From NCBI GenBank assembly GCA_030453285.1, contig JAKDKP010000118.1, forward strand, positions 1-6,922: 6,922 bases of DNA, given 5' to 3'. Positions within the stretch are counted from its first letter, which is position 1, and every line of letters begins with the position of its first letter. This stretch comes from Propionibacteriales bacterium (GTDB lineage Bacteria; Actinomycetota; Actinomycetes; Propionibacteriales; Propionibacteriaceae). Below, one piece after another: positions 1 to 5,470 of this stretch. Position numbers and translations under genes: made by a program. The notes under the pieces are model-generated. The model did not search any database. It was not told where the DNA came from and saw only the letters and a program-made list of their open reading frames with translations.

Positions 1-1
1 G

Positions 2-55
2 TATGGTCAGCAGGCACCATATGGACAGCAGGGGCCGTACGGTCAACAGGTCGGT
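2..55 (+). repeat. Three 18-bp in-frame repeats coding YGQQ-x-x
   Basis: Three tandem 18-bp units (2-19, 20-37, 38-55) encode YGQQAP, YGQQGP and YGQQVG. The third is degenerate. The array probably continues to the left of the window. It is a coding low-complexity repeat of the DUF4870 protein tail and may vary in copy number between strains by slippage, which is an inference. Confidence 0.75.
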
Positions 56-427
56 AGTCAGCCGGTGCCGTACGGAGCCGTCGGCGACCCGAGCGGCATC
101 ACACCGGGGATGGCACCGCCGATTCCCGGATCCATCCCGATGCGTCCCGACGAGGAGCGCCAGTGGGCGCTGTTGGGCAATGTTGGCGTCCTGATTCTGG
201 GCTTCATCTCTCCGTTGGTGGTGTGGCTGATGTACAAGGACCGCAGCGCCTTTGTCGCCGAAAACATGCGCCGCACGCTCAACTTCGCGATCCTGAGCAC
301 GATCATCGGGCTCTTCACGTTCGGTCTGTGGATCATCGTGTTCTACGTGTTGGCGATCATCGCTGGTGTGACCGCCAACCGAGGACAGGTCTACAAGTAC
401 CCGTTCAACGTGAACTGGGTGAAGTGA
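2..427 (+). CDS. DUF4870 domain membrane protein, 5'-truncated
   Basis: The frame is open to the left edge, so the start lies outside the window and 141 residues remain. The visible N-terminal part is low-complexity and rich in Pro, Gly, Gln and Tyr (YGQQ units), a flexible cytoplasmic tail often seen on small actinobacterial membrane proteins. The C-terminal ~100 residues look like DUF4870: a first hydrophobic segment around fragment residues 57-77 ending in PLVVWLMYKD, then a RRTLNFAI motif (compare the family's ALNFQI), two close hydrophobic segments (about 94-123), and a terminal YKYPFNVNWVK resembling the family's GE-x-Y-x-YP ending. The function of DUF4870 is unknown. A GTG at 65 could be taken as a start, but the YGQQ repeats continue in frame upstream, so I reject it. 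The next gene follows after 33 bases on the same strand. Confidence 0.8.
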   Translation, partial: YGQQAPYGQQGPYGQQVGSQPVPYGAVGDPSGITPGMAPPIPGSIPMRPDEERQWALLGNVGVLILGFISPLVVWLMYKDRSAFVAENMRRTLNFAILSTIIGLFTFGLWIIVFYVLAIIAGVTANRGQVYKYPFNVNWVK

Positions 428-460
428 CGCCACAGTTGATCATCGACTGATGGGCAAAGC

Positions 461-1426
461 GTGACTGACGTGCGGTGGCACTCGGACCTCCTGGAGGGGT
501 ACGAGTGCCACGACGTCGTTCTGGACGATGCCGTGATCGCCCCCGGAGAGCCGACCGACACCGATCTGGTGGCGACCTTGGTCCGCCGCATCGCCGAGCA
601 GCCGAGTCGTCGGGCGATCTTGTACGTACATGGCTGGAACGACTACTTCTTCCAGTCCCATCTCGGTGATCACTGGGCGGCACAGGGCTACGACTTCTAT
701 GCCGTTGACCTGCGTCGCTATGGGCGCAGCCTCCGTCGGGGCCAACTCCCCGGGTTCGTCAGTGATCTTGGCGAGTACGCAGGCGAGCTCGACGCCTGCG
801 TTGCCGAGATCCGTGCCGACCATGATCTCCTCCTGCTGATGGGACACTCGACCGGCGGATTGATTGCCGCCGTCTGGGTTGCCGATCATCCGGGCAAGGT
901 TGACGGTCTGGTGCTCAATTCCCCTTGGCTCGATCTGCAGGCGACCACGATGGTGCGCACCCTTGGTACGCCGGTGATCGACACCCTGGGCGGACTGCTG
1001 GCGACCACCGCGCTGCCGATGACCGACGCCGGCTTCTATGCCCGAGCCCTGCACAGTTCGCAGGAGGGGGAATGGGACTACGACCTCGACCTCAAGTCGT
1101 CCCCGGCTGCGTCGGTTCGGGTCGGCTGGCTCCGGGCAGTCCTGCAGGGACACCAGCGAGTTGCTCGCGGCCTGGGCATCGAGGTGCCGGTGCTGGTGAT
1201 GTGTTCGGATCGTACGGTCTACAAGCGTCGGTGGGACGAGACGATGCGGCGCGCCGACACCGTGCTCGACGTGTCCCAGATCGCGGCCAGGGCACCCCGT
1301 CTGGGTTCCTGCGTGACCCTGGTACGGATTGCCGGCGGGATGCACGACCTGGTGCTCTCGGCGCAGCCGGCCCGTGATCAGGTGTTCACCGAGATGGTGC
1401 GGTGGACCCGCGGGTACGTCGACTGA
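461..1426 (+). CDS. Alpha/beta hydrolase (Hydrolase_4 / serine aminopeptidase S33-like)
   Basis: The product is a 321-residue cytoplasmic serine hydrolase with no signal peptide or membrane segment. The visible fold landmarks, in order, are a beta-strand plus oxyanion-hole HG at 57-58 (ILYVHGWND), the nucleophile elbow GHSTGG with Ser130, a strand VLNSPWLDL at 151-159, a lid-like insert at about 160-235, the acid strand VPVLVMCSD with Asp250, and the catalytic His295 in GGMHDL. Ser130-Asp250-His295 therefore form a complete triad. The arrangement is closest to monoacylglycerol-lipase-like proteins (PF12146), so an ester or lysophospholipid substrate is possible but unproven. The GTG at 461 is the first usable in-frame start after the stop at 437; its Shine-Dalgarno is weak. 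A 4-codon ATG ORF at 450 ends by overlapping this GTG (GTGA). The gene sits between a DUF4870 gene and ndh on the same strand. Confidence 0.9.
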   Translation: MTDVRWHSDLLEGYECHDVVLDDAVIAPGEPTDTDLVATLVRRIAEQPSRRAILYVHGWNDYFFQSHLGDHWAAQGYDFYAVDLRRYGRSLRRGQLPGFVSDLGEYAGELDACVAEIRADHDLLLLMGHSTGGLIAAVWVADHPGKVDGLVLNSPWLDLQATTMVRTLGTPVIDTLGGLLATTALPMTDAGFYARALHSSQEGEWDYDLDLKSSPAASVRVGWLRAVLQGHQRVARGLGIEVPVLVMCSDRTVYKRRWDETMRRADTVLDVSQIAARAPRLGSCVTLVRIAGGMHDLVLSAQPARDQVFTEMVRWTRGYVD

Positions 1427-1437
1427 ACGGAGCCCTC

Positions 1438-1470
1438 ATGGACGCGAGTCGTCGGCTCTTGCGAGAATGA
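1438..1470 (+). other. Possible 10-codon leader ORF before ndh
   Basis: An ATG at 1438 follows ACGGAG with 5 bases between, a reasonable Shine-Dalgarno spacing. It reads MDASRRLLRE and then TGA at 1468-1470, only 4 bases before the GTG of ndh. The ndh start has no good Shine-Dalgarno of its own, so ribosomes ending here could re-initiate at ndh (translational coupling). This is inference: a 33-base ORF can arise by chance. Confidence 0.25.
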
Positions 1471-1474
1471 GCAG

Positions 1475-2752
1475 GTGACCAATCTTCCGCGCGTTGTCAT
1501 CGTCGGCGCCGGGTTTGCCGGCATCGCCGCCGCTCGTGGGCTTGCCAAGGCGGGGTGCCGTGTCACGCTGATCGACCAGCATCCGTACAACACCTTCCAG
1601 CCGCTGCTCTACCAAGTGGCCACCGGTGGATTGAATCCGGGCGACATCACCTATCCGCTGCGCACCTTTGGTGCCAAGCTGCGGGGGCGGCTGAAGATTC
1701 GTCGAGCACTGGTGACCCGGGTGCGTCCGGCTCAGAACGAGGTGGAGTGTGACGACGGGGCCACGGTTTCGTACGACCACCTGATCATCGGCATCGGTGT
1801 GAAGGCGAACTTCTTCGGCATTCCTGGTGCCGAGGAGTACGCGATGACGCTGTACACCCGCGCCGAGGCGCTCCGGGTGCGCGACACCATGTTTGGCGGC
1901 CTCGAGCGACTGGCCGGTTCGGACGATCCGGGCGGCCGCGACTTCCGGACAGTGGTCGTCGGCGGCGGGCCGACCGGGGTCGAGATGGCCGGAACCTTGG
2001 CCGAGATGCGGGATGTGGCCCTCCCGCGCTCCTATCCCGAACTCAACCCCGATCGCATCCATGTCACCTTGGTCGAGATGGCACCACAGCTACTCACGCC
2101 GTTCAGCAAGAACCTGCAAAGCTATGCCCTGGCACAGATGGTCAAACGCGGCGTGGATGTCCGTGTCGACACCGCGATCGAGACCGTGGCCGCGGACCGG
2201 GTGGAGCTGTCCGATGGGGAGACCTTGCAGGCCGACCTGGTGATCTGGGCCGGTGGCGTGGCGGCCTACGAGGTGGTCGACGACTGGGGCCTGGAGACCG
2301 GCAAGGGCGGACGGATCCTGGTGGCCGACGATCTGCGCGCCGTCGGGCACGACAACGTCTGGGCCGTTGGCGATGCCGCGATCTCCGAACACGAGCCGGT
2401 GCCCCAGCTCGCTCAGCCCGCCATGCAGATGGGCAAACACGTCGCCAAACAGATTGTGCATCTGACCGCAGGGCGACCCACCGAGACGTTCACCTATCGC
2501 GATCTGGGGTCGATGGCGACGATCGGTGAGGCCTCGGCAGTGGTCGAATTCCCCAATGGGATGCGTTTCACCGGGCTTCTGGCCTGGCTGCTGTGGATCT
2601 TCGTCCACCTGGCCAACCTGCTGGGCGGCCGCAACCGGGTGATGACCATGCTGAATCTCAGCGCGCGCTACCTCACCTTCCGCAGGACGGGCGGCATCGT
2701 CGGCGATGTCCGAGATCCGATCGGGTCGGGTACCGACCGGGAGCACAGTTGA
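1475..2752 (+). CDS. ndh: Type II NADH:quinone oxidoreductase (NDH-2)
   Basis: The product is a 425-residue FAD-containing, non-proton-pumping NADH dehydrogenase that passes electrons from NADH to the quinone pool at the inner face of the membrane. The sequence shows an N-terminal FAD dinucleotide fold (VVIVGAGFAG, 7-16), the NDH-2 signature PLLYQVATGGLNPGDI (43-58), a second NAD-binding Rossmann motif VVVGGGPTGVEMAG (160-173), the second FAD contact VWAVGDAA (295-302) and the quinone-site motif AQPAMQMG (313-320, pattern AQxAxQ). A C-terminal amphipathic or hydrophobic anchor (about 368-402) ends in LLGGRNRVMTM. The length is slightly below many actinobacterial NDH-2 proteins (about 450 or more), mainly because of a short tail. 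The start is GTG 1475: the GxGxxG motif begins 10 residues later, as expected. No -10/-35 is evident in the 48-base gap upstream, so read-through from the hydrolase gene or an internal promoter is likely. A related ferredoxin or quinone reductase is less likely, given the quinone and C-terminal motifs. Confidence 0.93.
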   Translation: MTNLPRVVIVGAGFAGIAAARGLAKAGCRVTLIDQHPYNTFQPLLYQVATGGLNPGDITYPLRTFGAKLRGRLKIRRALVTRVRPAQNEVECDDGATVSYDHLIIGIGVKANFFGIPGAEEYAMTLYTRAEALRVRDTMFGGLERLAGSDDPGGRDFRTVVVGGGPTGVEMAGTLAEMRDVALPRSYPELNPDRIHVTLVEMAPQLLTPFSKNLQSYALAQMVKRGVDVRVDTAIETVAADRVELSDGETLQADLVIWAGGVAAYEVVDDWGLETGKGGRILVADDLRAVGHDNVWAVGDAAISEHEPVPQLAQPAMQMGKHVAKQIVHLTAGRPTETFTYRDLGSMATIGEASAVVEFPNGMRFTGLLAWLLWIFVHLANLLGGRNRVMTMLNLSARYLTFRRTGGIVGDVRDPIGSGTDREHS

Positions 2753-2794
2753 TCATGAAGCGTGCCGGCGGACACCGGGTCGCGAGACTCTTCG

Positions 2795-3514
2795 TCAGCC
2801 GAGCTGATGTTCGTCTTCCTCGGCGATCACCCGCACGCTCTTGATGCCCTGCACATCGCTGACCATGTCGAGCAGTTGTGCTGTCGAGTGCGAGCTCAGG
2901 TTGACCCGAACCTGGGCGGAGAAGCGCGGCGCCCGGGAGCCTCGTTCGATGGTCTTGGTGGCGATCACCAACGGTGTCGATCCCGCCTGGGTGGCGAGTT
3001 GGAGCGCGGTACGCAGCGATCCCTGTCCGCCGCGATAGGTCATCACGAACTCGGTGTGTTCCGGGGTTGCTTGCCACTTGCGGCCGAGCCAGCCGAGAGC
3101 GGTGACCGCGAACAGTTGCAGGGCAGTGGCCATGATCGCGAGCAAGGGCATGCCGGCCCCGCAGGCCATCCCTACCGCCGCGGTGGCCCAGATGGACGCG
3201 GCCGTGGTGAGTCCGGAGACGGCGTTCCGGCGGACGAAGATCACGCCGGCTCCGAGGAAGCCGATGCCGGAGACGATCTGAGCTGCGATGCGGGAGGGGT
3301 CGACGATCGTGTCGGTGGCCTGGACTGATGGGAATCCGTACGCGCTGACCAAGGTGAACACCGCCGATCCGAGCCCGACCAGCGCGTGGGTGCGCATCCC
3401 AGCGCTCTTCAGCTTGCGGTGACGTTCGAGCCCGATGACCGCCGAGAGCGCGAAGGCCAGCAGGAGAAGAGTGAGCTCTGTCAGGGTCTGCTCGCCCGCC
3501 CATTGGATCCCCAT
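2795..3514 (-). CDS. MgtC/SapB family membrane protein
   Basis: The product is a 239-residue integral membrane protein. The N-terminal ~145 residues are the MgtC/SapB domain: SAVIGLERHRKL (24-35) with the conserved GLE-R, MRTHALVGLGSAVF (40-53), the acidic motif DPSRIAAQIVSGIGFLGAG (72-90), and GLTTAASIWATAAVGMACG (101-119). About five hydrophobic segments can be drawn (roughly 10-28, 42-60, 76-94, 102-118, 121-138). Residues ~150-239 form a soluble C-terminal domain of the ACT-like kind found in longer MgtC proteins. Family members act in survival at low Mg2+ or inside macrophages, and in some bacteria modulate the F-type ATP synthase or phosphate handling; the substrate is unsettled. The start at 3514 is chosen for a good AAAGGA 6 bases upstream. 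The frame remains open to 3694, but that extension is Arg/Ser-rich, lacks a ribosome site and crosses the divergent operator region. The gene converges on ndh and diverges from the ABC importer. Confidence 0.92.
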   Translation of the reverse strand: MGIQWAGEQTLTELTLLLLAFALSAVIGLERHRKLKSAGMRTHALVGLGSAVFTLVSAYGFPSVQATDTIVDPSRIAAQIVSGIGFLGAGVIFVRRNAVSGLTTAASIWATAAVGMACGAGMPLLAIMATALQLFAVTALGWLGRKWQATPEHTEFVMTYRGGQGSLRTALQLATQAGSTPLVIATKTIERGSRAPRFSAQVRVNLSSHSTAQLLDMVSDVQGIKSVRVIAEEDEHQLG

Positions 3515-3520
3515 TGTTTG

Positions 3521-3526
3521 TCCTTT
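3521..3526 (-). promoter_or_regulatory. Ribosome binding site of the mgtC-like gene
   Basis: The minus strand reads AAAGGA, 6 bases before the ATG at 3514-3512. This fixes the start. A second AAAGGAG lies about 20 bases further upstream on the same strand (3542-3548) with no ATG, GTG or TTG at a suitable distance after it. Confidence 0.7.
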
Positions 3527-3564
3527 CGTGGCCGACTGTTTCTCCTTTGATGGCTCGGAGGCTA

Positions 3565-3594
3565 TTGCGCACGCGCGTTCGCGACTCCTAGAGT
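3565..3594 (+). promoter_or_regulatory. Candidate sigma-70-type promoter for the ABC importer
   Basis: TTGCGC (3565-3570) and TAGAGT (3589-3594) are separated by 18 bases, predicting transcription from about 3601 and a ~50-base leader before the ATG at 3652. The first palindrome (3567-3582) overlaps the -35 and the second (3603-3618) covers the start point. That geometry suits repression. The hexamers are only partial consensus matches. I found no convincing promoter on the minus strand for the mgtC-like gene. Confidence 0.45.
3567..3582. promoter_or_regulatory. Operator-like palindrome, copy 1 (imperfect)
   Basis: The sequence is GCGCACGCGCGTTCGC, identical to copy 2 except for C instead of A at its fourth base. 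It is thus a one-mismatch 16-bp dyad. It overlaps the putative -35 element of the importer promoter. Its right half keeps GTTCG; the left half has GCACG in place of GAACG, so it would be the weaker site. Confidence 0.6.
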
Positions 3595-3602
3595 ATGCAT
3601 CA

Positions 3603-3618
3603 GCGAACGCGCGTTCGC
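3603..3618. promoter_or_regulatory. Operator-like perfect palindrome, copy 2 (SOS-box-like core)
   Basis: GCGAACGCGCGTTCGC is a perfect 16-bp inverted repeat, centred 36 bp from copy 1. It contains CGAAC-N4-GTTCG, the core of the LexA box known from Bacillus and from mycobacteria and corynebacteria. The GCGC spacer is unusually GC-rich for LexA, so a TetR-, LacI- or other-family repressor acting locally is also possible. No regulator gene lies in the window. Confidence 0.65.
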
Positions 3619-3651
3619 ACGAGTCGTGACCACCAGGAACGAGGCGGGTGC

Positions 3652-4626
3652 ATGAGTCCGAATCAGGCGGCAGCACCACACGAGCTGAGCCCACCGGATG
3701 CCGACCAGCCGAGCGAGCGAGCCGGGCAGGCGACGAGCAGGGGGATCGGGCAGGGGGGCAGGCCTCGTACGCTCTGGGCCTGGGCCTGTCTGGCTCCCAC
3801 CTTCGCCGGCCTCCTGGTGTTCAACTACTGGCCGTTGCTGCAGACGATGTATCTGTCGACGCAGAAGTCGGACCTGTTCGGTCGACCGGCAGGATTCGCC
3901 GGCGTCGACGTCTATGCCGGTCTGCTCACCGATCCGGCCTTCGGCCAGACCTTGTTGATCACGTTGGTGTTCGTCGTGTTGTCGGTGGCCGGAAAGTTGA
4001 TCGTCGGCCTGGCCCTGGCTGTTCCGTTGGCACAACGGATGAGAGGGACGGCGTTCGCCCGGGCAACGGTGCTGATCCCGATGGCTGTCTCGGCGGCCGT
4101 GGCCGGGCTGGCGTTCCGCGCCATGATGACACCGAACACCGGAATCCTCGATCAGTTGTCGCTCCAGTTGTCTGGGGAGACAGCAGGTTGGCTCACCTCG
4201 CCGACCGTGGCCATGGTGTCGGTGGCGATGGTCGACGTCTGGACCTCGATCGGGTTCGTCACGCTGCTGTTCATTGCAGCGATCGACGCGGTGCCACTCG
4301 AGGTGATCGAGGCGTCATCGATCGATGGCGCCGGCTGGCGGCACAGGTTGGGTTCGGTGATCCTGCCGTTGATCACACCGACGCTGTTCTTCGTCCTGGT
4401 CACGCAGTCCATGCAGGCGATGCGGGAGTTCACCGTGATCAGCACGGTCACCGGCGGTGGACCGGGTGGCGCGACCACCACGTTGGTGTTCGAGATCTAT
4501 CAGCAGGCTTTCGGTGGGACCGCGAACTACTCGGCCGCCTCAGCGATGGGTGTGATCCTGCTGGTGATCATCGCGGTGATGACGGCCGTCCAGTTCAGGT
4601 TCCTGGAGCGAAGGGTCAATTACTGA
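3652..4626 (+). CDS. Carbohydrate-type ABC importer permease (MalF/UgpA-like)
   Basis: The product is a 324-residue inner-membrane subunit of a CUT1-type ABC importer. A hydrophilic Pro/Ala/Gln-rich cytoplasmic N-terminus (1-38) precedes about six membrane spans (roughly 41-59, 100-125, 138-158, 185-207, 233-252, 294-316). The cytoplasmic EAA loop that docks the ATPase is clear: EASSIDGAGWRHRLGSVILP, residues 220-239, with the key D225-G226 and P239. The MalF/UgpA-type segment FTVISTVTGGGPGGATTTL (270-288) and the following IYQQAF (292-297) support this subfamily. The ATG at 3652 is chosen (upstream GAGGCGGG). The frame is open back to an ATG at 3595, but that would start inside the operator region and add an Arg-rich, non-membrane leader. 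The stop overlaps the next start by one base (TGATG), indicating coupled translation with the second permease. The substrate is not defined by this subunit. Confidence 0.93.
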   Translation: MSPNQAAAPHELSPPDADQPSERAGQATSRGIGQGGRPRTLWAWACLAPTFAGLLVFNYWPLLQTMYLSTQKSDLFGRPAGFAGVDVYAGLLTDPAFGQTLLITLVFVVLSVAGKLIVGLALAVPLAQRMRGTAFARATVLIPMAVSAAVAGLAFRAMMTPNTGILDQLSLQLSGETAGWLTSPTVAMVSVAMVDVWTSIGFVTLLFIAAIDAVPLEVIEASSIDGAGWRHRLGSVILPLITPTLFFVLVTQSMQAMREFTVISTVTGGGPGGATTTLVFEIYQQAFGGTANYSAASAMGVILLVIIAVMTAVQFRFLERRVNY

Positions 4627-5459
4627 TGTCTGCCCCGTTGCGCCGCGGCACCACCGCGCAGGTCGTGATCGTCGCCTACCTCAGCGTTGCCGCGGTGATC
4701 GTGATCTTCCCGCTGCTGTATGTCGTGTTCGCCTCGTTCCGGCCCGGCCCCGCCATCACCGGACAACTCAGCGACCTCGTACCGACCGGATTCTCCCTGG
4801 AGCACTACGTCGCCGCATTCGCCCGTGCGCCACTGGTGCAGCAGATGATCAACTCCACCGTCGTCACGATCGCGCAGACTGCCCTGCAGGTGATCACCGC
4901 CCTGTTGGCCGCCTATGCCCTGGTGTTCGGTCGTCTCCGTCGGCCAGGGTTGGTGTTCGGGCTCATCCTGTTCACGATGATGGTCCCCGGCGAGACCATT
5001 CTGGTGTCGAACTTCCTGACCGTACGGGCGATGGGTCTGTTCGACACGGTGGTGGCGGTGTTCCTGCCCTTCATGGTGGCGGCCTACAACGTCTTCCTGC
5101 TGCGACAGAGCTTCCTGTCCTTCCCGAAGGAGATCCACGAGGCCGCCCAGGTCGACGGAGTCGGCCGCATGGGCTTCCTGTGGAAGTTCCTCGTCCCGTT
5201 GAGCGCGCCGACCCTGATGACGGTCACCCTGATGTCGGCGATTGCTGCCTGGAACGGCTACCTGTGGCCACTGGTCGTCTCCGAATCCCCCTCCGTACGA
5301 ACGCTCCAGGTCGGTATCAAGATCCTCACCGACGAAACCGGGAGCGACATCGGCACCCCGCTCGCGGGTGTGGTCATCGCCGTTGTTCCCACGATCATCC
5401 TCGTCCTTCTCGGTCAGCGATTCCTCGCCCAAGGCCTCACTGCAGGGGCCAGCAAATGA
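4626..5459 (+). CDS. Carbohydrate-type ABC importer permease (MalG/UgpE-like)
   Basis: The product is a 277-residue partner permease. The first span is at 11-36 and ends in the usual SFRP; a periplasmic segment follows with FSLEHYVAAF (56-65), typical of MalG/UgpE proteins; further spans lie at about 76-101, 108-127, 140-160, 183-203 and 246-266. The EAA loop is EAAQVDGVGRMGFLWKFLVP at 162-181 with D167-G168. Downstream, AAWNGYLWPLVV (197-208) is the family's conserved WN-x-[FY]-LWPL segment. The start ATG overlaps the stop of the first permease, and the stop overlaps an ATG by ATGA, so the three importer genes are one translationally coupled operon. With the first permease it should form the heterodimeric channel. 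The order matches ugpA-ugpE in mycobacteria, but MalG-like permeases for other sugars look similar, so no symbol is given. Confidence 0.93.
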   Translation: MSAPLRRGTTAQVVIVAYLSVAAVIVIFPLLYVVFASFRPGPAITGQLSDLVPTGFSLEHYVAAFARAPLVQQMINSTVVTIAQTALQVITALLAAYALVFGRLRRPGLVFGLILFTMMVPGETILVSNFLTVRAMGLFDTVVAVFLPFMVAAYNVFLLRQSFLSFPKEIHEAAQVDGVGRMGFLWKFLVPLSAPTLMTVTLMSAIAAWNGYLWPLVVSESPSVRTLQVGIKILTDETGSDIGTPLAGVVIAVVPTIILVLLGQRFLAQGLTAGASK

Positions 5460-5466
5460 AAGGTGG
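5459..5466 (+). promoter_or_regulatory. Ribosome binding site choosing the binding-protein start
   Basis: AAAGGTGG ends 4 bases before the ATG at 5471 (7 bases from its AAGG core). This favours 5471 over the in-frame ATG at 5456, which overlaps the permease stop as ATGA and has only an AGGGG about 8 bases upstream. The 5456 start would add MKGGL to the signal peptide. Confidence 0.6.
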
Positions 5467-5470
5467 ACTC

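Noticed and set aside
440..1345. 301-residue minus-strand ORF opposite the hydrolase gene
   Set aside because: Its composition is that of a shadow frame (His/Gln/Gly/Arg-rich), and the plus strand carries a complete Ser-Asp-His triad.
2724..2738. Hairpin GGTCGG-GTA-CCGACC near the 3' end of ndh as a terminator
   Set aside because: The 6-bp stem lies inside the coding region before the stop codon and has no T tract after it.
2793..2809. Small dyad TCAGC-CGA-GCTGA across the mgtC-like stop codon
   Set aside because: The stem is only 5 bp plus a wobble, with no T tract on either strand; expected by chance in GC-rich DNA.
3567..3618. Pho box or a textbook LacI-family operator
   Set aside because: There are no GTTCACC-like direct repeats, and the AACG-CG-CGTT core spacing does not fit the usual AA-N-CG-N-TT LacI/GalR pattern. 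The CGAAC-N4-GTTCG match is better.
3515..3694. 60-residue N-terminal extension of the mgtC-like protein
   Set aside because: It has no ribosome site at its start, is polar and Arg/Ser-rich, and overlaps the divergent promoter, the palindromes and the importer start. AAAGGA supports 3514.
3648..4625. Open reading frame continuous with the second permease, running through the whole first permease gene in another frame
   Set aside because: Its translation is Arg/Gly/Asp-rich with no membrane pattern, while the other frame has clear permease motifs. Long stop-free shadow frames are common in GC-rich DNA. The real start is ATG 4626.
4620..5432. 270-residue minus-strand ORF opposite the second permease
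   Set aside because: It is extremely rich in His, Gln, Glu, Asp and Gly with no domain pattern; it is the antisense shadow of hydrophobic permease codons.
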